A stretch of 60,993 nt of DNA from Afipia sp. (GTDB lineage Bacteria > Pseudomonadota > Alphaproteobacteria > Rhizobiales > Xanthobacteraceae): the NCBI GenBank assembly GCA_017308595.1, contig JAFKER010000021.1, forward strand, positions 1-60,993, read 5' to 3'. Shown in pieces: positions 25,061 through 34,431 of the stretch. The notes under the pieces were generated by a model that saw nothing but the letters and a program-made list of their open reading frames with translations, did no database searches and had not been told where the DNA came from. Position 1 is the first letter of the stretch. The number at the start of each line of letters is the position of its first letter. Position numbers and translations under genes: made by a program.

Positions 25061-27907
25061 ATGACGTTCGCAGTCGGCTCGCATCCGGGGACCGCTTGGC
25101 ACAAATGTGACTTTCAGTGCCACACGCCACGAGATCGATCTTGGTCTGGCTCGACTGATTTGCCTGGTGGCACAGAGGCGCTTGAAGCCGCCAGACACGC
25201 ATGGGCAGAGTCCTTTATTGCTGCATCTGATGCAGCAAAGCTTAGTGCCGTCGCCATATCAGACCATCATGACATATGTCTGTCGCGATATGTTGTTGAG
25301 GCGGCGACTCGACTTGGCTCAAATGTAAAAGTATTTCCTGCAATAGAGGTGACCTGCGCCGACAACGCACAGTGTCTAGTCATATTCGATCCGTCGGCTA
25401 ACGATGAAACGCAAAAACTTGCACTGGCTGCAGCCGGAAACATTTTGGTCTCTGACGAGACTGAGCCAAAGACTTGCAACATCCTTCCTGCAAGGGAGAC
25501 AGTTGCTGGCTTCGTAGATAAGGTTCAAAGCGAGCAGCATCTCAAAGACGTTTGCGTTGTCGTCCCTCACTTCAGCACTGCCGATGCGCACAAAAGCTTA
25601 AACGAGCCCGGTCACCATCCCCGCTTTGCCAATCTTCCCGTCGACGGCGTTTATATCGAACATCCGTACAACGGCCTGGATACCACCACCCTTGAAAAGG
25701 TTCAGGGCAAGATACCGGATTGGGGTAAGCGACGTAGAGCAATAGTTGCTACAGGCGATAATAGGTCGGCAACTTGGGACAGGCTGGGCGTACACAATTG
25801 CTGGATTAAGCTTGGTGAGCATTCGATTGAGGCGTTTCGGCAAGCGATGCTCGCTGACGAAGCTCGCATTGTTTTTGAACCGCCTATTACGCCTACCGAG
25901 TATCTGGTCGAGCTTCGTGTAAAAAGCGGCCTAACCGGTCCGCTACCCGTAACCATTGTTTTCAATAACGGCTTCAACGCCTTTATCGGTGGTCGCGGCT
26001 CAGGAAAGAGTGCATTTCTCGAATACCTCCGCTTCGGATTAGGCCGCACAGACCGAGATCTCAACACGTTGACAGATGCCAATGACCGTGAAGCCAAGCT
26101 GATCGACGAGACTCTCGCTGGCGACGGTTTTGTTGAGGTTGTGCTTGAGCGCGAGGGTGTCCGTGAAACTTGGAAAAGAACGACGGGTAATCATGAAACT
26201 ATTGTGGCCACTACAGGGACTGGGACTATCGACTTAACGACGAGTGCAGCGCGTGAGCGCTTCCGCTCCCGGGCATTTCGTCAAAAGGGGCTCTCGAGTA
26301 CCATGAACGACCCTGCCACGGCTTCGGAGCAAATTACTAGTATTGCGGCTGCGGAAGAGCTTGATCAACAGCGCAACGTTGAGCGATTGATCAAGAATGC
26401 GCAGCGCGACGTAAGGACCGCGCTCTCAAACCTGGCAAGCTTATGGCAGGCTCGGTTAGAATCAAAGCAGGCAAAGGATCGCGTTGACGATCTTAGGCAG
26501 CGATTGGCCGCGCTGACCGCGAGATTGGAGGCCGAAGGTGCCTCGGCGGAAGCGCTAGCAACATTGGAAGAGGCGCCGAAGTATTCCCGTGTTGGCGAGT
26601 CGATCAACAGAGTCCGAGAGCAAGCTGAAGATGGTATTCAGCAATTGACTGCGATGGAAGGCTCAATCCTGGGAGTCGATTTCGACGGATTTGAAGGCGC
26701 GGAGGACTTTGCAGAAGTTGCAGCGTTAAAACAAACAATTGAGCAATCTAGGAAGATAATCTCGACGGAAATTGAGAGGGCAAAAGCTGCGCTCACCGAT
26801 TTATTGACTCGTCAAGCCGAGGCAGACTTGTCGTTCAAGGCGCGCTACGAAGCTTTTTCGGTCAAATATGACACTGCTGTGGAAGAACAGAGCAAGCATG
26901 CGAGCCTAATCGACGAAGTAACCCGCCTTACAAAAGAATTGCAAACGGCGGAATCTATCCAGGCAAAAGCTAAGGATTCAGCAGGGGGCAAAGCCGTTTC
27001 GGAGAAAGCCTACGACGACGCAATCGTCAAGCTTGATGAACTTCTCGAACAACGACGGGCAATTCTGAAGTCTGCTGCGGACAAGGTAGCGGATAAATCT
27101 AGTAACTTGCTAAGAGCACGAGTTCGAAAGGACCAAATGCCCGACGAGTATCTTTCGGGTTTGCTTAAGCTCTTTGAGGCGTCGTTCACACAGCAAGCTG
27201 AGGAAGGCTGCAGCAGCTGGGTTACTGCGGTGCTTGCTGACGAGGAAGGTGGTGGCTGGTCGGGACTTAGAAAGTCTTTTTTGGAGCTATACGAATCCAA
27301 GATCATGGCCGGATCACCTCCAGAAGCAAGTGATGGCCTTCTCGCGAGCATTCAGTCTGTCATTTTTAAGGGCGCACGCTCGCTAACCGAACGCCAACGA
27401 AAGAAGATTTACCTCAATCTAAATGATGCTGTCGTGGCGGGAATAGTTTCTGCAGCTCCGAAGGATGCAATAAACATGTCCTACATGGATGATGGCAGGG
27501 CTATTGACTTCAAAATGGCGTCACCTGGACAACAGGCATCTGCTTTGCTCGAGCTTCTGCTCAAGCAATCCGCTGGCACGTTAATCATTGACCAGCCAGA
27601 AGACGATCTAGACAACCGCGTCATCATGCGGATCGTGGAATTACTTAGAAAGTCCAAATCAAACCGCCAGCTCATTTTTTCAACCCATAATTCCAATATC
27701 GTTGTGAATGGCGACGCCGACAAAGTGATTGCTTTAATCTCCTCAGAGCCATCTTCGAATCCAAATGTGAATACTCCTAGGGTGCGCCTTGACTGTGATG
27801 GCGCGATTGAAACGCCATCAATAAGATCTGCTATTACCTCAATCATGGAAGGTGGTCGTGACGCATTCGACTTACGGAGCCGTAAATATGGATTTGAGTT
27901 TAACTGA
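25061..27907 (+). CDS. TrlF-type protein: PHP phosphoesterase domain fused to SMC/ABC ATPase
   Basis: The N-terminus is PHP-like (WHKCDFQCHTPRD, later AISDHHD and PHFSTADAH), with metal-binding His and Asp. The ATPase follows in split form: Walker A GGRGSGKSAFLEYLRFGLG near residue 312, a long coiled coil (about 430-680), then the ABC signature SPGQQASALLELLL, Walker B LIIDQPEDDLDN and the H-loop STHNSN. This layout fits the group named TrlF family AAA-like ATPase. Such PHP-SMC proteins are frequent in defence islands and probably cleave or process nucleic acid when the ATPase senses a target. That role is inferred. Length 948 residues. Confidence 0.85.
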   Translation: MTFAVGSHPGTAWHKCDFQCHTPRDRSWSGSTDLPGGTEALEAARHAWAESFIAASDAAKLSAVAISDHHDICLSRYVVEAATRLGSNVKVFPAIEVTCADNAQCLVIFDPSANDETQKLALAAAGNILVSDETEPKTCNILPARETVAGFVDKVQSEQHLKDVCVVVPHFSTADAHKSLNEPGHHPRFANLPVDGVYIEHPYNGLDTTTLEKVQGKIPDWGKRRRAIVATGDNRSATWDRLGVHNCWIKLGEHSIEAFRQAMLADEARIVFEPPITPTEYLVELRVKSGLTGPLPVTIVFNNGFNAFIGGRGSGKSAFLEYLRFGLGRTDRDLNTLTDANDREAKLIDETLAGDGFVEVVLEREGVRETWKRTTGNHETIVATTGTGTIDLTTSAARERFRSRAFRQKGLSSTMNDPATASEQITSIAAAEELDQQRNVERLIKNAQRDVRTALSNLASLWQARLESKQAKDRVDDLRQRLAALTARLEAEGASAEALATLEEAPKYSRVGESINRVREQAEDGIQQLTAMEGSILGVDFDGFEGAEDFAEVAALKQTIEQSRKIISTEIERAKAALTDLLTRQAEADLSFKARYEAFSVKYDTAVEEQSKHASLIDEVTRLTKELQTAESIQAKAKDSAGGKAVSEKAYDDAIVKLDELLEQRRAILKSAADKVADKSSNLLRARVRKDQMPDEYLSGLLKLFEASFTQQAEEGCSSWVTAVLADEEGGGWSGLRKSFLELYESKIMAGSPPEASDGLLASIQSVIFKGARSLTERQRKKIYLNLNDAVVAGIVSAAPKDAINMSYMDDGRAIDFKMASPGQQASALLELLLKQSAGTLIIDQPEDDLDNRVIMRIVELLRKSKSNRQLIFSTHNSNIVVNGDADKVIALISSEPSSNPNVNTPRVRLDCDGAIETPSIRSAITSIMEGGRDAFDLRSRKYGFEFN

Positions 27908-28047
27908 ATTGTGGCCTTATTCTTCGACCAACGCTTTACGCTTGCGCCTCGCTCGCAAAGAACAATCCTTACAGGGCAAGTGAGGAAAATTATTATTCAT
28001 TGCATCTAACTGGCGAAGGACGTCGCTAAAGAAGGAATGTACCCGAC

Positions 28048-29310
28048 ATGAGCGATCTCGAGATTGTTTGCCCGAATTGTAGCCACGAAATCAAACTAAC
28101 GGAATCGTTGGCTGCGCCGCTCATTGAGGAGACCAGAAAGAGATTTCAGCAGCAGCTAGAAACCAAGGAGGCGGAGTTCTCACAAAAAGAATTAGCGCTC
28201 CGTCAACAGCAGGAAGACGTTGCGCGAGCGAAGGATTCATTCGAAGACCAAGTAGCAGCGCGAATCACGGCTGAGCGCGCCCAGATTGCCGCGAGTGAAG
28301 CCAAGAAAGCCCGCGAGGCTGCCGCTGCAGATTTGGAAGCGAAAAGCAAGCAGCTTGCTGAGTTGGAGCAGACACTGGCCACGAACAATCAGAAGCTGAC
28401 CGAAGCCCAGCAGGCCCAAGCGGACGTCCTCCGAAAACAGCGCGAACTTGATGATCAACGTCGCGAGCTGGAGTTAACGATTGAAAAGCGCGTGCAGGCC
28501 TCGCAGGCGGAGATTTTGAGCAAAGCGAAACTCGAGGTGGAGGACGCGCTCAAGTTGAAGTTGTCTGAGAAAGATCATCAGCTTCTCGCCATGACTAAGC
28601 AAATTGAAGATCTCAAGCGTCGAGCCGAACAAAGTTCGCAGCAAGCGCAGGGTGAAGCGCTTGAACTAGAGTTGGAAGCCCTGCTTCGCACTAAATTTCC
28701 AGCCGACATTATTGAACCCGTCGCCAAAGGTGAAATCGGCGGCGATGTCATTCAAAGAGTGAATGCAGCCCTCGGCGACAGTGCTGGCATTATTCTGTGG
28801 GAATTCAAACGGACTAAGAACTGGAGCGACAGCTGGCTGAGTAAATTGCGTGACGACCAGCGCGCAGCCAAAGCGGACTTCGCGCTCATTATTTCGCAGG
28901 TGCTTCCCAAGAACGTTGAAACATTCGACCTCATTGATGGAGTCTGGGTCGCTCACTCGCGCTGCGCCATACCCGTGGCCATCTCGCTTCGCCAAACGCT
29001 TCTGGCTGTCGCCAGCACGCGCAACACGCAACAGGGCCAACAGACTAAAATGGAACAGGTTTATCAGTATCTCACCGGCCCAAGCTTCCGGCGACGTATT
29101 GAAGCAGCAATCGAGAAATTTGGTGACATGAAGGACGACCTTGACCGGGAGCGCAAGTTCATGGCGAAGCAATGGGCAAAGCGCGAAGGCCAAATTACTA
29201 GCGTCGTCGAAACGACAGCGGGTATGTATGGAGACCTACAGGGTATCGCCGGTAAGGCACTTCCTGAAATTCACAGCTTTGATGCCCCTCTACTCGAGGC
29301 GCCGAAATAG
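28048..29310 (+). CDS. DUF2130 protein with zinc finger, coiled coil and nuclease-like core
   Basis: The N-terminus IVCPNCSHEIKL is a small Cys-based finger. Residues about 25-215 are an almost continuous coiled coil rich in Gln, Glu and Lys. The DUF2130 domain follows, with GGDVIQRVNAA and ILWEFKRTKNW. The Glu-Lys pair within a beta-strand is consistent with a PD-(D/E)XK-like nuclease core. The gene lies 140 bases after the TrlF-type gene on the same strand and may form a unit with it. The family is widespread and has no proven function that I know of. Confidence 0.78.
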   Translation: MSDLEIVCPNCSHEIKLTESLAAPLIEETRKRFQQQLETKEAEFSQKELALRQQQEDVARAKDSFEDQVAARITAERAQIAASEAKKAREAAAADLEAKSKQLAELEQTLATNNQKLTEAQQAQADVLRKQRELDDQRRELELTIEKRVQASQAEILSKAKLEVEDALKLKLSEKDHQLLAMTKQIEDLKRRAEQSSQQAQGEALELELEALLRTKFPADIIEPVAKGEIGGDVIQRVNAALGDSAGIILWEFKRTKNWSDSWLSKLRDDQRAAKADFALIISQVLPKNVETFDLIDGVWVAHSRCAIPVAISLRQTLLAVASTRNTQQGQQTKMEQVYQYLTGPSFRRRIEAAIEKFGDMKDDLDRERKFMAKQWAKREGQITSVVETTAGMYGDLQGIAGKALPEIHSFDAPLLEAPK

Positions 29311-29821
29311 AGCATACGGCACCCAACGACTCGTCGTAGAGGGTTAGGCTCGTAGATTCCGCTCGGTCTCGAGCCACTTTGAAGTCGCTCCGAATTTCCG
29401 TTAGTGCGAAGGTCTAGGAAATACGGTCTCTGGCGCCGAAAGAGCTGACATATTTGCCGATGAAGTACGGTCATAAAGTTAAAAGCCCGGCGGGATAGGG
29501 ATTCGAATTCGAGTCGTCAGCCCAAGCGTGAGACCTAGCGTCGGGATTCTGGCAGCATTTTCAGTTCTAGGTTTTGGAAGTGTCTTGGACAACCAAAGCG
29601 CAAATCGAACCGCGTTCAAACGTCGCGTTCAAAAACCGCACATGATCTGAGGTTTACAAACCGTACCAAACCCAAGTCAGTACTAAGCTTCGGAGAAAAT
29701 CGCGTTCTCCGGGCCCATATCAGCCCAAAAAAGGCGTTCGGAAGACCACTCTGATTGGCAAAAATGCTGTAATTACAGGGGTATTATTAGCCTGTTCGAT
29801 CTGGGCTGATCTTGATTCTTG
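29311..29821. other. Non-coding right edge of the accessory region
   Basis: No gene is seen in these 511 bases. At about 29490-29515 the string gcgggatagggattcgaat resembles the T-arm of a tRNA gene read from the opposite strand (compare gcgggattcgaacc in the tRNA-Ser beside it). This would fit a decayed tRNA-end copy left by an earlier integration. The match is partial and could be chance. Confidence 0.4.
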
Positions 29822-29908
29822 CGGAGAGAGCGGGATTCGAACCCGCGATACGGTTTCCCGTATACACACTTTCCAGGCGTGCGCCTTCAACCACTCGGCC
29901 ACCTCTCC
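29822..29908 (-). tRNA. tRNA-Ser (GGA)
   Basis: The 87-base gene reads GGAGAGGTGGCCGAGTGGTT at its 5' end (29908 leftward), has anticodon loop CTGGAAA (anticodon GGA), a long variable arm of the serine type (TATACGGGAAACCGTAT) and T-arm GCGGGTTCGAATCCCGC. The acceptor stem pairs over seven bases. CCA is not encoded. The 3' end faces the accessory region, so the gene is the likely right-hand landmark of island integration. Confidence 0.95.
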
Positions 29909-29998
29909 GTGGCGCCTGTCATGACGGGGCACGGGCCGATTTGCAAGAGAGCGCGGGCGCTGGTGCGAAATTTTCCGTAAATATCTGAGATTTTCGCG

Positions 29999-31498
29999 CT
30001 AATTGGCCACAGGACGGGGCGCAAAGTGCACCGGCTCACGCAGTCTCCCCCCACCGGGCACCACGGATCCGCCGGCAAGCCGCAGAGGCCGGATCACCGA
30101 TGGCGACAGACTTGGCCCCACGGTGGCCCGCGTCGCCTCGAGCGCGTCGATAAATCCGGCAAACCAGTTGTGAATGGTGCCAGCACGCAACTTGTCCATC
30201 ATCGCCTCCCACCGCAGACGACGCTCTGCCGATGGCATCGACAGCGCCATGGCAATCGTCCGTGCCATGCTGTCGATGTCGTGCGGATTGACCAGAAGAG
30301 CTGTATCCAGCTCGTTCGCGGCGCCGGCAAACTTTGACAGCACCAGAACGCCAGGGTCGATCGGATTCTGCGCCGCGACGTATTCTTTGGCGACCAGATT
30401 CATGCCGTCATGCAACGGGGTCACCACACCGACCTGCGCTGCACGATAAAACCCGGCCAACACGGTCTGGCTGAAGCCCTTGCTGAGATAACGGATCGGC
30501 GTCCAGTCCACCTCACCGTGGCGGCCGTTGACCTCTGTCACCTGCTTGGACAGTTCGTCCTGCAGGTTGCTGTAAGCTTCAATCCCGCCGCGTGACGGCG
30601 TCGCGATCTGCAGCAAAGAGACTGAACGTTTCAACGACGGCTGGATCTCAAACAGGCGGTCGAATGCGCTGATACGATTGACGAGACCCTTGGAGTAATC
30701 GACGCGATCAACACCGATCGCTAGACGCTCACCATGCAGGCTTTTGCGAAGGCGGGAGACATCCGGATGCGACGCAGCGCGCTGAGCTTGCGCCGCGAAT
30801 CCGTCGACATCAATACCAATCGGAAACACTGCAATGCGCGATGAACCAAACCGGGACGTGACTATCCCGTCATCGACATCGAGACCGATCTCGGCGCGCA
30901 GATAATCCGCAAAATTCTCGCAATCATCCTCGGTCTGGAAGCCGATCAGGTCATAGGCCAGCATCGACTCGACCAGATTGCGATGATGCGGCACGCCGGC
31001 AATGACACGGCGCGACGGCCATGGCGTATGCAGGAAAAATCCAAGCGGATTGCGGACACCGAGATCGCGCATCTCTGCGCCCAGAGTCAGGAAATGATAA
31101 TCCTGAATCCAGAACGCTGCGCTCGGCTTGTTGAAGCGCATCAGCGCACGCGCCATGAACGCGTTGACTTCGCGATAAGATTGATAGTCGTCCTGCGAAA
31201 CCTTGATCAGATCATTACGAGAATGCAGCGCGGGCCACAGGGCGGAATTCGCAAACCCTTCGTAATACCCGCCATAGTGCGCCGCCGGCAAATCAAGCAG
31301 CGCAAGCGCACCAGCACCAAGCGATTCGATCTCAGCAAATGAATCCTTTGAAACATTGTCGCGAACGCGACCAGAAGAGCCGACCCAGATCGCGCCAGAT
31401 TTCTCAACCACCGGCAACAAAGCTGCTGCCAGTCCACCGGTCATAGGCTCGTTTGCTTTAGCCCGAGCGACACGGTTGGAAACGACGACTAGATCCAC
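29999..31498 (-). CDS. otsA: Trehalose-6-phosphate synthase (OtsA), GT20
   Basis: OtsA joins UDP-glucose and glucose-6-phosphate to trehalose-6-phosphate in the cytoplasm. The family features are present: VVVSNRVA at the N-terminus with the substrate loop (TGGLAAALLP), WVGSSG, FFLHTPWPS, GVDRVDYSKGL and LHDGMNLVAKEY. Length is 499 residues, slightly long because of a C-terminal tail. Translation starts at GTG 31498, directed by AAGGAGGGG just upstream. It is the last gene of the trehalose cluster, separated from the GH15 gene by about 280 bases, which suggests a promoter of its own. Confidence 0.95.
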   Translation of the reverse strand: MDLVVVSNRVARAKANEPMTGGLAAALLPVVEKSGAIWVGSSGRVRDNVSKDSFAEIESLGAGALALLDLPAAHYGGYYEGFANSALWPALHSRNDLIKVSQDDYQSYREVNAFMARALMRFNKPSAAFWIQDYHFLTLGAEMRDLGVRNPLGFFLHTPWPSRRVIAGVPHHRNLVESMLAYDLIGFQTEDDCENFADYLRAEIGLDVDDGIVTSRFGSSRIAVFPIGIDVDGFAAQAQRAASHPDVSRLRKSLHGERLAIGVDRVDYSKGLVNRISAFDRLFEIQPSLKRSVSLLQIATPSRGGIEAYSNLQDELSKQVTEVNGRHGEVDWTPIRYLSKGFSQTVLAGFYRAAQVGVVTPLHDGMNLVAKEYVAAQNPIDPGVLVLSKFAGAANELDTALLVNPHDIDSMARTIAMALSMPSAERRLRWEAMMDKLRAGTIHNWFAGFIDALEATRATVGPSLSPSVIRPLRLAGGSVVPGGGRLREPVHFAPRPVAN

Positions 31499-31781
31499 AG
31501 GGTGCCCCTCCTTAGTTTCGCGGACGCAAAACTAACACCTGTTCATCAATATGGTTCCTCGCCACCCTCTCGACGGATTGATGTCAAACTTGGGCGCACA
31601 AAGTGGAACCGGGTTCCAATGCGCCGAAAGGTTGGCCGATTAAATCCGATCTGCATAGTCTTGACACATCTCTAATTGCGAAACGCGAACCTATGCAGAT
31701 TACCTCTTGCTTGAGTCGTATCGCGATACAATTTGGAACTCGGCACGCGGCGTGAGTTCAACTCGCAACCGGCGAACACAA

Positions 31782-33620
31782 TCAGCTGCGCCAATAGCGA
31801 TCTTCCCAGTTTCGCGACAACTTCATGCCGGTGAGAATCAATCCCGCCATTGAATAGGTCTGCGGAAAATTTCCGAACAGCGCGCCGGTTTTCGGATCGA
31901 CATCCTCAGACAAAAGGCCATAGCGATTTCGGTGCGCGAGCGCGTCGGCGAACGCTTCGCGCGCTTCCTCGCGCCGCCCTTGCTGCCACCAGGCATCGAT
32001 CAGCCAGAACCGGCAGATCAGGAACGCCGTCGCAGGCAAACCGAAATCGTCTTCCGCGGCATAGCGCATCATATGCTTTTCGCGCAGAAGTTCGCGCTCC
32101 ATCGCAGCTACCGTTTTGATGAAGCGTGGATCATCGACTTCGCAGACGCCAAGATCCGGCAGAAGCAAAACACTTGCGTCGAGATCATCTGAACCGAAGG
32201 CCGCGGTGAAAGCCTCGCGCTTTGGATTCCACGCCTTGTCGAGAAGCTCTTTGTGGATTGGATCGGCGACCGAATTCCAGTAAGCCGCGCGATCATGCAG
32301 TCCGAGGCGCGCCGCGATGGACGCGAGCCGATTCACACCCGCCCAGCACATCGCCGCGGAGTGGGTGTGAACGCGCTGACGCCCGCGATATTCCCAGATG
32401 CCGGCATCGGGCTTGAGCGCAACCTGAGCGGCCTTCTCTCCGAGATCCTCGAGCAGCCGAAACAGCTTCTCGCCACCGGGCGTGGGCAGACGACGATCGA
32501 AAAACAGCGGCAATGCTGCAAGGATCACGCTGCCATACGTATCATGCTGGCTCTGCTCGACAGCGGCGTTACCGATTCGTACGGGCCCGTCGCTACGATA
32601 GCCCTTGAGATCGTCCGCGATCCATTCGTCAAGCGGAAGGTTCGGCACGACGCTATAGACCGGTTTGAGCGGACCATCCGCATTGGCCGCGATTGACAGA
32701 GTAAAGCCGATGAAATCTTCCATCGTTTGAGTCGCGCCCACGCGGTTAAGTGCCTTCACGACAAAGTAGGCATCTCGCAGCCAGCAAAAGCGATAGTCCC
32801 ATGTGCGCCCCGACCCCGGCGCTTCCGGTATCGACGTGGTGTGAGCAGCGATGATCCCGCCGGTCTCCTCGAAATTCGACAGCTTGAGCGTGATCGCTGC
32901 GCGAATGATCGCTTCCTGATAGTCATAGGAAATATAGAGGCGACGCACCCAGTGCAGCCAGTATGCCTTGGTCTGCTCCGCAAACGACGTCGCTGTAGCG
33001 GCGAGATCACCGGGATAGGGCTCATCATGGCCGAACACCATGTGCACGGGCCGTGTCAGCACGAACGGCGTCTCATGCTCGATCATGGCGATCGGCGCAT
33101 CCGTGGTGACGCGAACCGTCGATTCCTCCTCAACGTAGCGAATATGATTGCTGCCGAGTGAGCTTCGCTTCAGCGGTTTCCCATAGGAATGGGTCGGACG
33201 GACGCGAATGGTGATGCGCGGCAAGCCCGCAATCGGCTCGATGATACGAAAAAGCTGCGGCGGCCGGAACATACGGCCGTACTGCCGGAAGCGTGGCGCG
33301 AAGTCCGTGATGCGGATCGCATTGCCCTTGGCATCGGACATAACCGTTTCGACCAGAGCGGTGTTGCGGATATAATCAGACTTGTATTCGACCATGCCGT
33401 CGAGCACGACGTCGCTGAATCCCTTCTCTTCGTCACCGGCAAGCAGCCGGGAGAATACCGGATCGGCATCGAAGCGCGGGAAGCACCACCACACGAGCCG
33501 CGACGTCGGATCGACCAGCGCCGCTGTCTTGCAGTTGCCGATCACAGCAAGATCGAGCCCGTGATCGATCTTGCTGCCTGTTTCCGCCTGTGTTGCAGTG
33601 ATCGCCTTGGGAATGTTCAT
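31782..33620 (-). CDS. Glycoside hydrolase family 15 protein (glucoamylase/trehalase-like)
   Basis: The (alpha/alpha)6 GH15 catalytic region has RTWDYRFCWLRDAYFVVKAL, the site of the first catalytic acid region, and LLSEDVDPKTGALFGNFPQT near the C-terminus, with the second catalytic Glu. Length is about 612 residues, normal for the bacterial family. ATG 33620 is chosen because it overlaps the otsB stop as ATGA. Between otsB and otsA, an alpha,alpha-trehalase activity that recycles trehalose to glucose is plausible. Some family members hydrolyse maltodextrin instead. No signal peptide is seen, so it acts in the cytoplasm. Confidence 0.9.
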   Translation of the reverse strand: MNIPKAITATQAETGSKIDHGLDLAVIGNCKTAALVDPTSRLVWWCFPRFDADPVFSRLLAGDEEKGFSDVVLDGMVEYKSDYIRNTALVETVMSDAKGNAIRITDFAPRFRQYGRMFRPPQLFRIIEPIAGLPRITIRVRPTHSYGKPLKRSSLGSNHIRYVEEESTVRVTTDAPIAMIEHETPFVLTRPVHMVFGHDEPYPGDLAATATSFAEQTKAYWLHWVRRLYISYDYQEAIIRAAITLKLSNFEETGGIIAAHTTSIPEAPGSGRTWDYRFCWLRDAYFVVKALNRVGATQTMEDFIGFTLSIAANADGPLKPVYSVVPNLPLDEWIADDLKGYRSDGPVRIGNAAVEQSQHDTYGSVILAALPLFFDRRLPTPGGEKLFRLLEDLGEKAAQVALKPDAGIWEYRGRQRVHTHSAAMCWAGVNRLASIAARLGLHDRAAYWNSVADPIHKELLDKAWNPKREAFTAAFGSDDLDASVLLLPDLGVCEVDDPRFIKTVAAMERELLREKHMMRYAAEDDFGLPATAFLICRFWLIDAWWQQGRREEAREAFADALAHRNRYGLLSEDVDPKTGALFGNFPQTYSMAGLILTGMKLSRNWEDRYWRS

Positions 33621-34429
33621 TGCGCAGCCATCGCCTCTTCGTCCAGTAGATGTGCCAGCCACGCGCGAACGTCTTTCGGAGCCTTGAATTGCCCATTGAC
33701 GCCGTGAGCGCGGCGGCCCACCGAGAATGACACACCGTGAAACGCCGGCATGATGGCGAACACGGATTCGTCGGTGACATCATCACCAATGAATATCGGA
33801 TTGCGCCCGGAGAAAGGCGCGTGGTTCATCAATTCGCGAACGCCCGTCGCTTTGGTGAAACCAGCCGGCTTGATCTCGCAAACAAATTTGCCAGGAAGAA
33901 CCTCGATGGGCGCCTGCGGCAAGTCAGCACGAATTGCCGACACAGCCTCGTAAATGGTTCTCTCGAACTGCGGCGCCAGCCGATAATGCAAAGCAATCGA
34001 ATAGCCCTTGTCTTCATAGAGAATGCCGGGGCTAAGTTGCGAAACCGCAATGAACCTCCGCTTCAGATCATTGTCCATCGGAGGCGCGCGCGACGCGACA
34101 GCCTCGCTTTCAACAGACAAGCGCATCTCCGCGCCATGGCCACCGACGGCAGGAAACTGCAGCGGTGCGAAAATCACATCAATGTCGGTCAGCGACCGCC
34201 CGCTCACCAGCGCCAGCGCGCCGTCCAGCCGGTCATGCAGCATCTGCAGAATCACGCCCAATTTTGGCGGCACCACAACATCGCGGGGAGTCGGCGCAAG
34301 TTCGAGCAATGTGCCATCGATATCGAGCAGCAGCGCTGTCTGATCCATGTCGGGCACAATCCCGGCTGGAGCGGGCAACATATCGCCCGCCGATTTTGCC
34401 GGAGAATTTTCAGTCATACGACGATCCAT
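33617..34429 (-). CDS. otsB: Trehalose-6-phosphate phosphatase (OtsB)
   Basis: OtsB removes the phosphate from trehalose-6-phosphate. The HAD motifs are clear: LLLDIDGTLLELAPTP (nucleophile Asp), VSGRSL, and FIGDDVTDESVF (metal-binding Asp pair), with the OtsB-type cap between. Length is 270 residues, normal. The ribosome-binding site GGAG overlaps the stop of the transporter gene two bases upstream, and the stop overlaps the GH15 start, so the three genes form one operon. Confidence 0.94.
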   Translation of the reverse strand: MDRRMTENSPAKSAGDMLPAPAGIVPDMDQTALLLDIDGTLLELAPTPRDVVVPPKLGVILQMLHDRLDGALALVSGRSLTDIDVIFAPLQFPAVGGHGAEMRLSVESEAVASRAPPMDNDLKRRFIAVSQLSPGILYEDKGYSIALHYRLAPQFERTIYEAVSAIRADLPQAPIEVLPGKFVCEIKPAGFTKATGVRELMNHAPFSGRNPIFIGDDVTDESVFAIMPAFHGVSFSVGRRAHGVNGQFKAPKDVRAWLAHLLDEEAMAAQ

Positions 34430-34431
34430 TG

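Noticed and set aside
29720-29932. Small proteins encoded across the tRNA-Ser genes (also near 43408-43902)
   Set aside because: The translations ([13 protein letters not shown]..., GEVAEWLNAPHSK...) are the familiar reading of serine tRNA genes, not proteins.
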